Source: CAZRHR01 sp964599915 (GTDB lineage: Bacteria > Bacteroidota > Bacteroidia > CAIKAF01). From it: 20,436 nt of DNA. This document shows positions 1 to 6,494 of this stretch, in pieces. Location of the stretch: contig CAZRHR010000051.1 of the NCBI GenBank assembly GCA_964599915.1, forward strand, positions 1 through 20,436, in the 5' to 3' direction. The notes under the pieces were generated by a model that ran no database searches, was not told where the DNA came from, and was given only the letters and a program-made list of their open reading frames with translations. Each line of letters opens with the position of its first letter. The stretch's first letter is position 1. The translations under genes were made by a program, and so were the position numbers.

Positions 1-1
1 G

Positions 2-874
2 CTGCTGATTACTGCCCAAAACCACGCCCACGACACCAATGTACTTTTTGGCGCCACAGCCCTCACCTACCCCATGATACCCAATTATTATGTTCATGGC
101 GGAATGCGCGGGGTTACCGAAACCTTGGTGAACTATTTCACCGCTAAAGGCGGACAAATTCTGCTCAGAACAGCCGCTGAAAAATTAGAACAAAACAATG
201 GAATCTGGGAGGTTCACACGCAAAAACAAAGCTTCAAATCTAAAGGCATCATTTCGGCCATTCCGGTGAACAACCTTGCCAAAATGTTGCCTTCCAACGT
301 ACAGGCTTTTACGGATTTCAGAACCGAAAAGGAACTTTATAGTGCCTTTCAGCTAAGTTTCGTTTTCACGCCTCACAAAACTTTTCCGGCGCTGCACCAC
401 CAAATGCATTTGGAAACTCCATTGTTAGGAACGGCATCTGCCAGTATTTTTCTTTCCTTGAGTGATCCCGAAGATCCAACCCGTTGTCCTCTAGGACAGC
501 AGGTTGCTTCCGTTTCCACCCATATCACCCACTCTAACAAGGAATTATCCGTAGATAAGAACAGCATCGCGGCAGCCATCTTCAAAGTATTAATACAACA
601 TGATTTCATCCAGGAAATCCCAGAATTCTGGCATGCTTCTACCCAAAAAGCATGGGAAAAATGGACGGGAAGATCTGCTGGTTTTGTGGGCGGATATCCC
701 CAACGTATGAGCATTCCACCATGGAAAATGAACAGTGCGCAAGGCCCCGTCCAGGGACTTTGGCTGGCGGGAGACTCCGTGTATCCAGGGCAAGGCATTC
801 CCGGAGCTGCGCTGAGTGGCATCATTGCCGCAAAAAGAGCATTGGCTTCTGAAAATTATCCATTTTTATTTTAA
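2..874 (+). CDS. Phytoene-desaturase-like FAD oxidoreductase, 3' part (5' end outside window)
   Basis: The frame is open from base 2 to the TAA at 872-874, so the first ATG in view (74) is internal and the gene starts left of the window; about 290 C-terminal residues are present. The C-terminus carries AGDSVYPGQGIPGAALSG (from base 767), the conserved FAD-contacting end of the CrtI/CrtISO/retinol-saturase branch of flavin amine-oxidase-like enzymes. A HGGM motif followed by an alpha helix and a GGQ(I) strand (near bases 95-160) fits the substrate domain of that family. These enzymes desaturate, isomerise or saturate polyene lipids; the substrate cannot be read from this fragment, and no carotenoid genes are visible here. 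The N-terminal dinucleotide-binding GxGxxG motif lies outside the window. Family assignment is good; the specific reaction is unknown. Confidence 0.85.
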   Translation: MLITAQNHAHDTNVLFGATALTYPMIPNYYVHGGMRGVTETLVNYFTAKGGQILLRTAAEKLEQNNGIWEVHTQKQSFKSKGIISAIPVNNLAKMLPSNVQAFTDFRTEKELYSAFQLSFVFTPHKTFPALHHQMHLETPLLGTASASIFLSLSDPEDPTRCPLGQQVASVSTHITHSNKELSVDKNSIAAAIFKVLIQHDFIQEIPEFWHASTQKAWEKWTGRSAGFVGGYPQRMSIPPWKMNSAQGPVQGLWLAGDSVYPGQGIPGAALSGIIAAKRALASENYPFLF

Positions 875-906
875 TCTGGTGTTAATCAATGTCTTTTTTC
901 TACAAT

Positions 907-926
907 TATTGGTAAACAATCCAATA
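907..926. repeat. Inverted repeat upstream of the small exported protein
   Basis: TATTGG (907-912) and CCAATA (921-926) form a perfect 6-base inverted repeat around 8 bases. It covers the position expected for a -33 element relative to the weak -7 match at 935-942. It could be an operator or chance; the arms are short and AT-rich. Confidence 0.3.
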
Positions 927-966
927 TAAAGAACTATCTTACCTACCTCATCAAATACCTAACACC

Positions 967-1344
967 ATGAAATCTCTACCCATTCTTATTTGGCTCATCT
1001 TATGGGCTACAGGAACAGCATTCGGACAATCTAGTCCGGAAATTTGTAAAACCTTATGCGACAAAAGATGGCGTGCCGACCACCTGGTTACCGGTGCTGG
1101 AACGGATAAATTAAAACAAGCCAAGGATGATTATCTGCTTTTCAACGCAGACCAAACTGCCATCTTGTACGAAGCAGGCCACACCCTGACAGCCAATTGG
1201 GTCTACGACGATGTCATTAAAATGCTAACCCTAAACTTTAAAGGTATCGAAAGGTTTGAGGAATACATCATTTACACCCTTGACAAAAAGCATTTGGTCA
1301 TGATTGACCTCAAACAAAAAAGAAGATGGCATTATCACTTCTAA
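967..1344 (+). CDS. Small exported protein, lipocalin-like fold possible
   Basis: It encodes 125 residues. A Sec signal peptide is clear: MKS, a hydrophobic run rich in L, I and W, then TAFG before Gln21, the likely cleavage site. The mature part is about 105 residues, with a CxxxC pair (Cys27, Cys31) near its start, and alternates polar and hydrophobic strands. The pattern of a W near the start, an F-N-A-D-x-T strand, an N-W-x-Y-D turn and a late L-x-x-x-x-L strand resembles the lipocalin-like single-domain proteins common in Bacteroidota, but I do not recognise a named family. It is flanked by gaps of 92 and about 72 bases, so it may be transcribed alone. Upstream, TATCTTAC (935-942) is a 6/8 match to the TAnnTTTG -7 element, with TTGG 22 bases before it. 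No function is assigned. Confidence 0.75.
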   Translation: MKSLPILIWLILWATGTAFGQSSPEICKTLCDKRWRADHLVTGAGTDKLKQAKDDYLLFNADQTAILYEAGHTLTANWVYDDVIKMLTLNFKGIERFEEYIIYTLDKKHLVMIDLKQKRRWHYHF

Positions 1345-1386
1345 AGATGCCCTAAACTCAATTTTTCGGCCTAAGATTTGTAACTT

Positions 1387-1396
1387 CCATGCATGG
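1387..1396. repeat. 10-base palindrome upstream of DUF1800 gene
   Basis: CCATGCATGG is a perfect palindrome 20 bases before the start codon. Most of it recurs as AATGCATGG at 1412-1420, over the start itself. It might be a protein-binding site, but short palindromes also arise by chance. Confidence 0.25.
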
Positions 1397-1416
1397 CAGC
1401 ATAAAACTTGCAATGC

Positions 1417-2775
1417 ATGGATTACAAAGAATGGATGCACCTTTGGCATCGGGCAGGTTTCGGGCCACCTTTAACCGAATGGCAGACATGGGAACCTCTT
1501 TCCCGAACACAAGCTGTGGATTTGTTTATACAACAATCCTCCGTATGGGAACCTTTAGATATTGCAGAAAAGCCCTCCAAACCACTCATTCCGGGTCGTA
1601 ATCCAAGACAACAAACCCGACATCTTAGGCAACTTCAATTGGAAGAATTGGGGAGGATGAATATCCAAGCCATGAATTTACTGGCCTTTTCTCCGGAACA
1701 ACTTCGTGAAAAAATGTTCCTTTTCTGGCATGGCTATTTCGCCTGTTTTGTTCCCTTTAGCTGGTTGCTTCAAAACCACATCAACTTACTTCGCCAACAA
1801 GCCCTTGGAAACGTTAAAAACCTTCTGGTTGCAGTGGCCAAAGATGCGGCCATGATGGAATTTTTAAACACCACCCAAAACCGAAAGGCACACCCCAATG
1901 AGAATTTCGCCCGCGAGCTCATGGAATTGTACACTTTAGGAAGAGGACATTACCAAGAAAAAGACATACAGGAGGCCGCCAAAGCATTTACAGGATGGTT
2001 TTACGACGCTGAGGGTCAATTCATCTTGATTCCACAGGCACAAGACAAAAGCCCCATTCAGTTTCGTGGAAAGCAAGGTAATTTTTCCGGTGAAGACATC
2101 ATCCATCAATTGGTAGAAGACCCACAAATGGCCATTCACTTCTGCACCCGGCTCTATCGCTTTTTTGTAAACCATGAAAAGCCGAATCCATACCATATCG
2201 CAGAAATGGCGGAAGTTTTGCGGGGTGCACAATATGAAATTTTACCCGTCTTAGCCCATGTTTTTACAGCCGATTGGTTTTATAAACCCGAGCAAATAGG
2301 TGCACAAATAAAATCACCGGCAGACTTAATCACCGGTTTGCGAAGGCAGTTTGGGATTGAGTTTAAAGATGAGCAGGTACTCCTTTATTTACAAAAAGTA
2401 TTGGGGCAGGTGGTTGGCCATCCACCCAATGTCGCGGGTTGGCCGGGTGGAAAACAATGGATTGATGGAGCTACCCTGATTTTTCGCCTTCGTTTGGCCG
2501 ATGGGTTGTTTTCAAACGCCGATTTACCCGTGGAAGTAAGGGAAAGCGCAGAAGATATTCCACTGGGAAAACGCATGAAATCCTTCAATACCCAACTGAG
2601 TTGGGAGCACTTGAACGGGTATGCCGAAGGTAAAAAGGGCCGCGAGCTCACCCGTATCATCGCTGAAAAATTAGTGGTTCGGCCAGGAAACCTTGCCGAC
2701 CGACTCCCTGAACCGGCGCATCTTCTAGATGCCATTCGTATGGTGCTTCGTTCTCCTGAATATCAAATGTGTTGA
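1417..2775 (+). CDS. DUF1800 family protein (no signal peptide)
   Basis: About 452 residues. Family marks in order: H-RAGFG at residues 11-16, FWHGYF, then ENFARELMELYTLG from residue 162 followed by AAKAFTGW, and HPPNVAGWPGG from residue 335 near the C-terminal third. These match the DUF1800 family, whose biochemical role is not established. It is typically encoded next to DUF1501, as here: the next gene starts 5 bases after this stop. I prefer ATG 1417; a TTG at 1408 is the only other start, because an in-frame TAA lies at 1402-1404. The protein therefore begins almost directly at the RAGFG motif and cannot carry a signal peptide, unlike its partner. A weak promoter-like TAAGATTTG is at 1372-1380. 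The family is certain; the function is unknown. Confidence 0.92.
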   Translation: MDYKEWMHLWHRAGFGPPLTEWQTWEPLSRTQAVDLFIQQSSVWEPLDIAEKPSKPLIPGRNPRQQTRHLRQLQLEELGRMNIQAMNLLAFSPEQLREKMFLFWHGYFACFVPFSWLLQNHINLLRQQALGNVKNLLVAVAKDAAMMEFLNTTQNRKAHPNENFARELMELYTLGRGHYQEKDIQEAAKAFTGWFYDAEGQFILIPQAQDKSPIQFRGKQGNFSGEDIIHQLVEDPQMAIHFCTRLYRFFVNHEKPNPYHIAEMAEVLRGAQYEILPVLAHVFTADWFYKPEQIGAQIKSPADLITGLRRQFGIEFKDEQVLLYLQKVLGQVVGHPPNVAGWPGGKQWIDGATLIFRLRLADGLFSNADLPVEVRESAEDIPLGKRMKSFNTQLSWEHLNGYAEGKKGRELTRIIAEKLVVRPGNLADRLPEPAHLLDAIRMVLRSPEYQMC

Positions 2776-2780
2776 AAGCC

Positions 2781-3959
2781 ATGAACCGTAGAACTTTTCT
2801 TCGTCAAACCGCCTTGGCCTCCACCGCCGCCTGGATGCCCGCTTTTTTAAGGGCTTCTTCACCTCTTTCCCCAAGCCCTCATGAGCCCATTTTGGTCATG
2901 GTGCAACTTTCCGGAGGAAATGACGGACTCAACACTGTGATTCCCATGCGAGACGACCGCTATTTTAAAGCACGTCCCGGCCTGGGTCTTGGGCCACAAG
3001 ATTGTTTATCGGTGGCACCCGACCTTGGCTTTCACCCGGCCCTCACAGGTTTGCATGAAATGGTGCAACAAGGTTGGCTTACTGCGGTTCATCATGTAGG
3101 TTATCCACATCCGGACCGCAGCCATTTCCGCTCTATGGACATTTGGCATTCCGCCAGCGGTGCGCACCAATTTTGGAACCATGGCTGGCTTGGCCGCTGG
3201 TTGGATACGCAGGCTGGAAAACCAGGCCCTTTAGGCCTTGAACTTAATGAATCCTTAAGTATGGCCATGAAAGGATTACAAGAAAAAGGTCTGGCCTTCC
3301 AAAATCCTGATGCATTGGCCAAGGCCACCCAACATTTACTTTTACCCGAAACCCCTGAACCTAATCAAGGACTGCCTGAACTGGCTTACCTATACCAAAC
3401 AGCCACAGAGGTAAAAGAGCAAGCGCAACTTTTACAACAACAATTTCACAAAGGCAAAACCACACGTGATTTTCCTCATCAGGCCTTTGGGCAGCAAATG
3501 AAAACCATTGCCAAACTCATCTTATCAGATGCACCCACAAGGGTTTACTATGCCGAACTAGGTGGTTTTGATACCCATGTGGGGCAAAAAGGCAAACATG
3601 AACGACTCTTAAGATTGTACGGGGATACCATGCTTGCATTTTCAGAGGAAATGAAAGCGGCGGGGCTTTTGGAAAAAGTGGTTTGCCTCACTTTTTCCGA
3701 ATTTGGTCGGCGAACAGAGCAAAACGCAGGGGGAGGAACGGACCATGGGGCCGCTTCTGTGGTCTTTGTTTCCGGCGGTCCTGAACGCAAATTTAACGCC
3801 GATTGGGCTACACCAGACCTTGGTCATCAATTGGAGGGTGACCTGGCCATGAAAGTGGATTTCAGAACCATTTATGGTGAAATACTCGCCAAGTGGCTTT
3901 CGGCCAATCCGGATACCATTCTTGGTCAGTCCTTTCCTCATTTAGGGCTTTGGTCCTAA
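2781..3959 (+). CDS. DUF1501 family protein with twin-arginine signal
   Basis: About 392 residues from ATG 2781; GTG 2769 and TTG 2772 are possible but would push the RR motif inward and overlap the DUF1800 stop. The N-terminus MNRRTFLRQTALASTAAW is a Tat signal (RRxFLR) followed by a hydrophobic stretch ending near AFLRA. Family marks: LVMVQLSGGNDGLNTV (residues 38-53), GFHPAL, PDRSHFRSMDIWH (111-123), GGFDTH (261-266), TFSEFGRR (304-311) and GGGTDHG (317-323). DUF1501 proteins share the alkaline-phosphatase/sulfatase-like fold, and the acidic and histidine residues in GGFDTH and GTDHG would fit metal ligands, but no substrate is established. Likely exported folded, across the inner membrane. 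It probably forms an operon with the DUF1800 gene 5 bases upstream. Confidence 0.93.
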   Translation: MNRRTFLRQTALASTAAWMPAFLRASSPLSPSPHEPILVMVQLSGGNDGLNTVIPMRDDRYFKARPGLGLGPQDCLSVAPDLGFHPALTGLHEMVQQGWLTAVHHVGYPHPDRSHFRSMDIWHSASGAHQFWNHGWLGRWLDTQAGKPGPLGLELNESLSMAMKGLQEKGLAFQNPDALAKATQHLLLPETPEPNQGLPELAYLYQTATEVKEQAQLLQQQFHKGKTTRDFPHQAFGQQMKTIAKLILSDAPTRVYYAELGGFDTHVGQKGKHERLLRLYGDTMLAFSEEMKAAGLLEKVVCLTFSEFGRRTEQNAGGGTDHGAASVVFVSGGPERKFNADWATPDLGHQLEGDLAMKVDFRTIYGEILAKWLSANPDTILGQSFPHLGLWS

Positions 3960-4001
3960 ACCATTTGAGCTTTGTACTGTTTTATTTCACGCTAACTTAA
4001 A

Positions 4002-4024
4002 ATATCTTGGAAAAGATATCTTTG
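4002..4024 (+). promoter_or_regulatory. Promoter -7 element inside overlapping direct and inverted repeats
   Basis: TATCTTTG (4017-4024) matches the Bacteroidota -7 consensus TAnnTTTG exactly and lies 18 bases before the 4043 start. ATATCTT occurs at 4002-4008 and again at 4016-4022 as a direct repeat. ATATCTT (4002-4008) and AAGATAT (4013-4019) also form a perfect 7-base inverted repeat with a 4-base spacer. The upstream copy, TATCTTGG, is itself a near -7 element. The -33 region has only a weak match (ACTTAA). Confidence 0.6.
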
Positions 4025-4042
4025 TATTAAAATAAACCGACA

Positions 4043-4561
4043 ATGCGACTTTCAGCTTCAACTTTCATGTTTGCTTCGGCCTTGGTGGGCCTTGTAGCCT
4101 GTGGACCCGGCGAACAAGTACAGGTTCCTTTTGATTCAGGGGACATCAGTTTTACCATTGACACACCCATGATTGCAGGACCTAATACGGTACAGCAAGA
4201 AATCTCCTTAAATTTAGACGAAGCCTTTGGTGCCGCTGGTGCAAACCGTGAAAAAATTACGGCAGTCACTTTTGAACCTATGGTTTTTTCTGCTGATTCA
4301 GGAAAAACATTTGACTTGTTTGAAAGTTTCACCGTACAGTTCTTTTCAGACGCCAACGACATGAGCTCTGTGATGACCATGACGCCGGAAAAAGGAAAAA
4401 ACAGCTTGGAGGGAACACCAGCCTCTGAAAACAACTTGAGCGTATATTTTAAAGAAGCGGTGATGTTTTTGGTGATTGACGCGAACCTTACAGCCGGAGA
4501 CACGCTACCCTTTACCTTTACCACCCGCCTGAAAGGCAACTTATCCGCAGGTAAAAAATAA
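4043..4561 (+). CDS. Small lipoprotein of unknown function
   Basis: It encodes 172 residues. A lipoprotein signal is visible: hydrophobic residues 7-18, then LVAC with Cys20 as the lipidation site, followed by GPGEQ. The mature part contains no other cysteine and reads as a beta-rich domain, with strands such as GDISFTID, EISLNLDEAFG, ITAVTFEPMVF and a late AVMFLVIDANL. I recognise no catalytic motif. A good -7 element sits 18 bases upstream, and the DUF2147 gene follows after 17 bases, so the two are probably co-transcribed. The residues after Cys20 lack a run of acidic residues of the sort used as a surface-export tag in some Bacteroidota, so an inner-leaflet outer-membrane location is more likely; this is inference. 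Confidence 0.8.
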   Translation: MRLSASTFMFASALVGLVACGPGEQVQVPFDSGDISFTIDTPMIAGPNTVQQEISLNLDEAFGAAGANREKITAVTFEPMVFSADSGKTFDLFESFTVQFFSDANDMSSVMTMTPEKGKNSLEGTPASENNLSVYFKEAVMFLVIDANLTAGDTLPFTFTTRLKGNLSAGKK

Positions 4562-4578
4562 ACCAACCCCCATAAGAC

Positions 4579-5019
4579 ATGATACATACATTGTTTTTAG
4601 GCATCTGTTTAAGCTGGTTTGCGGGCACAGCCCAGTCCAGCGAGGCAGATCGCATAATAGGAACGTGGGTGCCCAGCCATGGGAAAGCGCGCGTGAAAAT
4701 TGAAAAAATAGGCTCTAAATATTTTGGAAAATCCGTTTGGCTCAAGGAACCGAATGATGCAAATGGGAATCCCAAAACAGATGTTAATAACCCAGACCCA
4801 GCCTTACGCAACCAACCAAGACTGGGATTACGCATCATGAAGGATTTCGTGTATGAAGGGGAAGGTGTATGGTCCGGAGGAACTGTATACGACCCTGAAA
4901 AAGGGAAAACTTACTGCGGAAAAATCAAATGGATAGATGCGGACCATTTGGATTTAAGAGGTAGTATCTGTGGATTTACCTTATTAGGACGCACAGACAC
5001 CTGGACCCGTTTCAAGTAA
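4579..5019 (+). CDS. DUF2147 family secreted protein
   Basis: It encodes 146 residues: a signal peptide (MIHTLFLGICLSWFAGTAQSS, cleavage near residues 19-20), then a single DUF2147 domain. Family marks seen: IIGTWVP near the mature start, SKYFGKSVWLKEPNDANGNP, the NNPDPALRNQPRLGLRIM block, WSGGTVYDPEKGKTYCGKI and the C-terminal LLGRTDTWTRFK. DUF2147 proteins are small periplasmic or outer-membrane-associated beta-rich proteins; their molecular role is not established, and they occur widely in Proteobacteria and Bacteroidota. The length is usual for the family. It sits 17 bases after a lipoprotein gene and just upstream of miaB. A 7-base hairpin spans its stop codon (5006-5025). Confidence 0.93.
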   Translation: MIHTLFLGICLSWFAGTAQSSEADRIIGTWVPSHGKARVKIEKIGSKYFGKSVWLKEPNDANGNPKTDVNNPDPALRNQPRLGLRIMKDFVYEGEGVWSGGTVYDPEKGKTYCGKIKWIDADHLDLRGSICGFTLLGRTDTWTRFK

Positions 5020-5025
5020 AACGGG
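5006..5025 (+). repeat. Hairpin spanning the DUF2147 stop codon, upstream of miaB promoter
   Basis: CCCGTTT (5006-5012) and AAACGGG (5019-5025) form a perfect 7-base inverted repeat with a 6-base loop that contains most of the stop codon. There is no T-run directly after it, so it is not a standard intrinsic terminator. It may be a 3' stabilising or weak terminating structure for the lipoprotein/DUF2147 mRNA, and it also covers the -33 region of the miaB promoter. Confidence 0.5.
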
Positions 5026-5033
5026 GAAAGCCC

Positions 5034-5041
5034 TATATTTG
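5034..5041 (+). promoter_or_regulatory. -7 promoter element for miaB, 4 bases before the ATG
   Basis: TATATTTG matches the Bacteroidota -7 consensus TAnnTTTG exactly and is followed by four bases (tgcc) and the miaB ATG. The usual distance from this element to the transcript start would put +1 at or beside the A of the ATG, that is, a leaderless or near-leaderless mRNA. No clear -33 TTG is visible. Confidence 0.55.
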
Positions 5042-5045
5042 TGCC

Positions 5046-6494
5046 ATGCAGCGTGAAGAACATCCACTCCCACTGGCGGAACATTTACAGGGCCAGCCCA
5101 CTTTAATCGCCACCGATCCGGCACTAGCCCAGCGGAAACTTTTTCTGGAATCCTACGGATGCCAGATGAATTTTTCTGATTCTGAAATTGTAGCCTCCAT
5201 TTTGGCTGAGCATGGATATGCCACCACACGCAACGTTTTCGAATCGGATGTTATTCTTCTGAATACATGCGCCATTCGAGAAAATGCGGAGCAAAAAGTC
5301 CGGCATCGCCTTCAGGAATTCAAGCAACTAAAGCGTAAAAACCCAAGCTTGGTGGTTGGGGTGCTAGGTTGTATGGCCGAACGCCTCAAAGAAAAATTTC
5401 TTGAAGAAGAAAAACTGGTGGATTTGGTGGCCGGTCCCGATGCCTACCGAGCTTTACCGCAATTAATCGAAGAAGTTGATTCCGGTCAACGTAGCATCAA
5501 TGTGTTGCTTTCTCTCGAAGAAACCTATGCAGAGATCACGCCCGTACGCCTCACCGGCAATGGAGTTTCCGCGTTTATTTCCATTACAAGAGGATGCGAC
5601 AACATGTGCTCCTTTTGCGTGGTTCCTTTTACCCGAGGAAGAGAACGAAGCCGGGACCCTGAAACCATTTTGTCCGAAGCCAAACAACTCTACCAAGATG
5701 GATACCGTGAAATCACCCTGCTTGGACAAAATGTAGACTCTTACCTATGGTATGGCGGTGGTCCGAAAAAGGAATTCAAAAACCTGTCTCCGGAAGAACA
5801 AGCGGCTGCGACCACATTTGCAGGACTAATGGACCGCGTAGCCCGTATTGCACCGGATTTACGTATTCGATTTACCACGTCCAATCCAAGAGACATGACG
5901 GATGAGGTGCTCCATGTAATGGCGGCACATCCCAACATTTGCAAATACATTCATCTACCGGTACAAAGTGGTCATACGGACGTTTTAGAGCGGATGAACC
6001 GCGGCTATTCGCGGGAAGAATATCTAGACCGAATTGAGGCCATTCAACGCATTGTCCCTGGTTGTGCCATTTCCACGGACATCATTTCAGGATTTTGCGG
6101 CGAAACGGAAGAAGAGCATGAAGCCACGCTTTCACTTATGGCCGCTGTGCGCTACGACTACGCCTACATGTTTAAATACAGCGAACGCCCACGAACTTTG
6201 GCCGAAAGAAAATTCAAAGACGATGTTCCCGAGGATGTAAAAGGTCGCAGGTTGCAAGAAATCATTCAACTTCAAACCAAACTTTCGTTGGAAAGTAACC
6301 AACGAGACATTGGAAAAACCTTTGAAGTGATGGTCGAAGGAAAATCTAAAAAATCAGACCAAGAAGTATATGGCAGAAACAGCCAGAACAAAGTGGTCGT
6401 TTTTCCAGATCATGGCTATGCGCCAGGGTCTTATGTCCAAGTGAAAATTAAAGATTGTACCTCCGCCACGCTGAAAGGCGAGGCCGTTGCCTAA
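5046..6494 (+). CDS. miaB: tRNA-2-methylthio-N6-dimethylallyladenosine synthase MiaB
   Basis: It encodes 482 residues. MiaB adds a methylthio group to i6A37 of tRNAs that read U-starting codons, using two [4Fe-4S] clusters and S-adenosylmethionine. Domains in order: the N-terminal UPF0004 domain, starting at KLFLESYGCQMN, with cluster ligands Cys39, Cys75 and Cys109; the radical SAM domain with ITRGCDNMCSFC (Cys184, Cys188, Cys191); and a C-terminal TRAM RNA-binding domain from about residue 420 (FEVMVEGKSKK onward). The QNVDSY motif after the cluster and the PGCAISTDIISGFCGET segment are typical of MiaB rather than RimO or MtaB. About 30 residues precede the first domain, as in other Bacteroidota. 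Its stop overlaps the next start as TAATG, so the sigma-54 activator is probably translationally coupled to it. Confidence 0.97.
   Translation: MQREEHPLPLAEHLQGQPTLIATDPALAQRKLFLESYGCQMNFSDSEIVASILAEHGYATTRNVFESDVILLNTCAIRENAEQKVRHRLQEFKQLKRKNPSLVVGVLGCMAERLKEKFLEEEKLVDLVAGPDAYRALPQLIEEVDSGQRSINVLLSLEETYAEITPVRLTGNGVSAFISITRGCDNMCSFCVVPFTRGRERSRDPETILSEAKQLYQDGYREITLLGQNVDSYLWYGGGPKKEFKNLSPEEQAAATTFAGLMDRVARIAPDLRIRFTTSNPRDMTDEVLHVMAAHPNICKYIHLPVQSGHTDVLERMNRGYSREEYLDRIEAIQRIVPGCAISTDIISGFCGETEEEHEATLSLMAAVRYDYAYMFKYSERPRTLAERKFKDDVPEDVKGRRLQEIIQLQTKLSLESNQRDIGKTFEVMVEGKSKKSDQEVYGRNSQNKVVVFPDHGYAPGSYVQVKIKDCTSATLKGEAVA

Noticed and set aside
74..76. ATG at 74 as the start of the first gene
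   Set aside because: The frame is open from base 2 and the residues before it continue the family sequence; the gene starts outside the window.
373..825. Antisense 150-residue open frame over the first oxidoreductase gene
   Set aside because: It is opposite strongly conserved FAD-binding sequence and has no recognisable domain or start signals.
2769..2780. GTG 2769 as the DUF1501 start
   Set aside because: It overlaps the DUF1800 stop and only adds four residues before the Tat motif; ATG 2781 gives a standard Tat signal.
4027..4587. Antisense 186-residue open frame over the lipoprotein gene
   Set aside because: It mirrors a gene with a clear lipobox, promoter and operon partner, and its product resembles no family.
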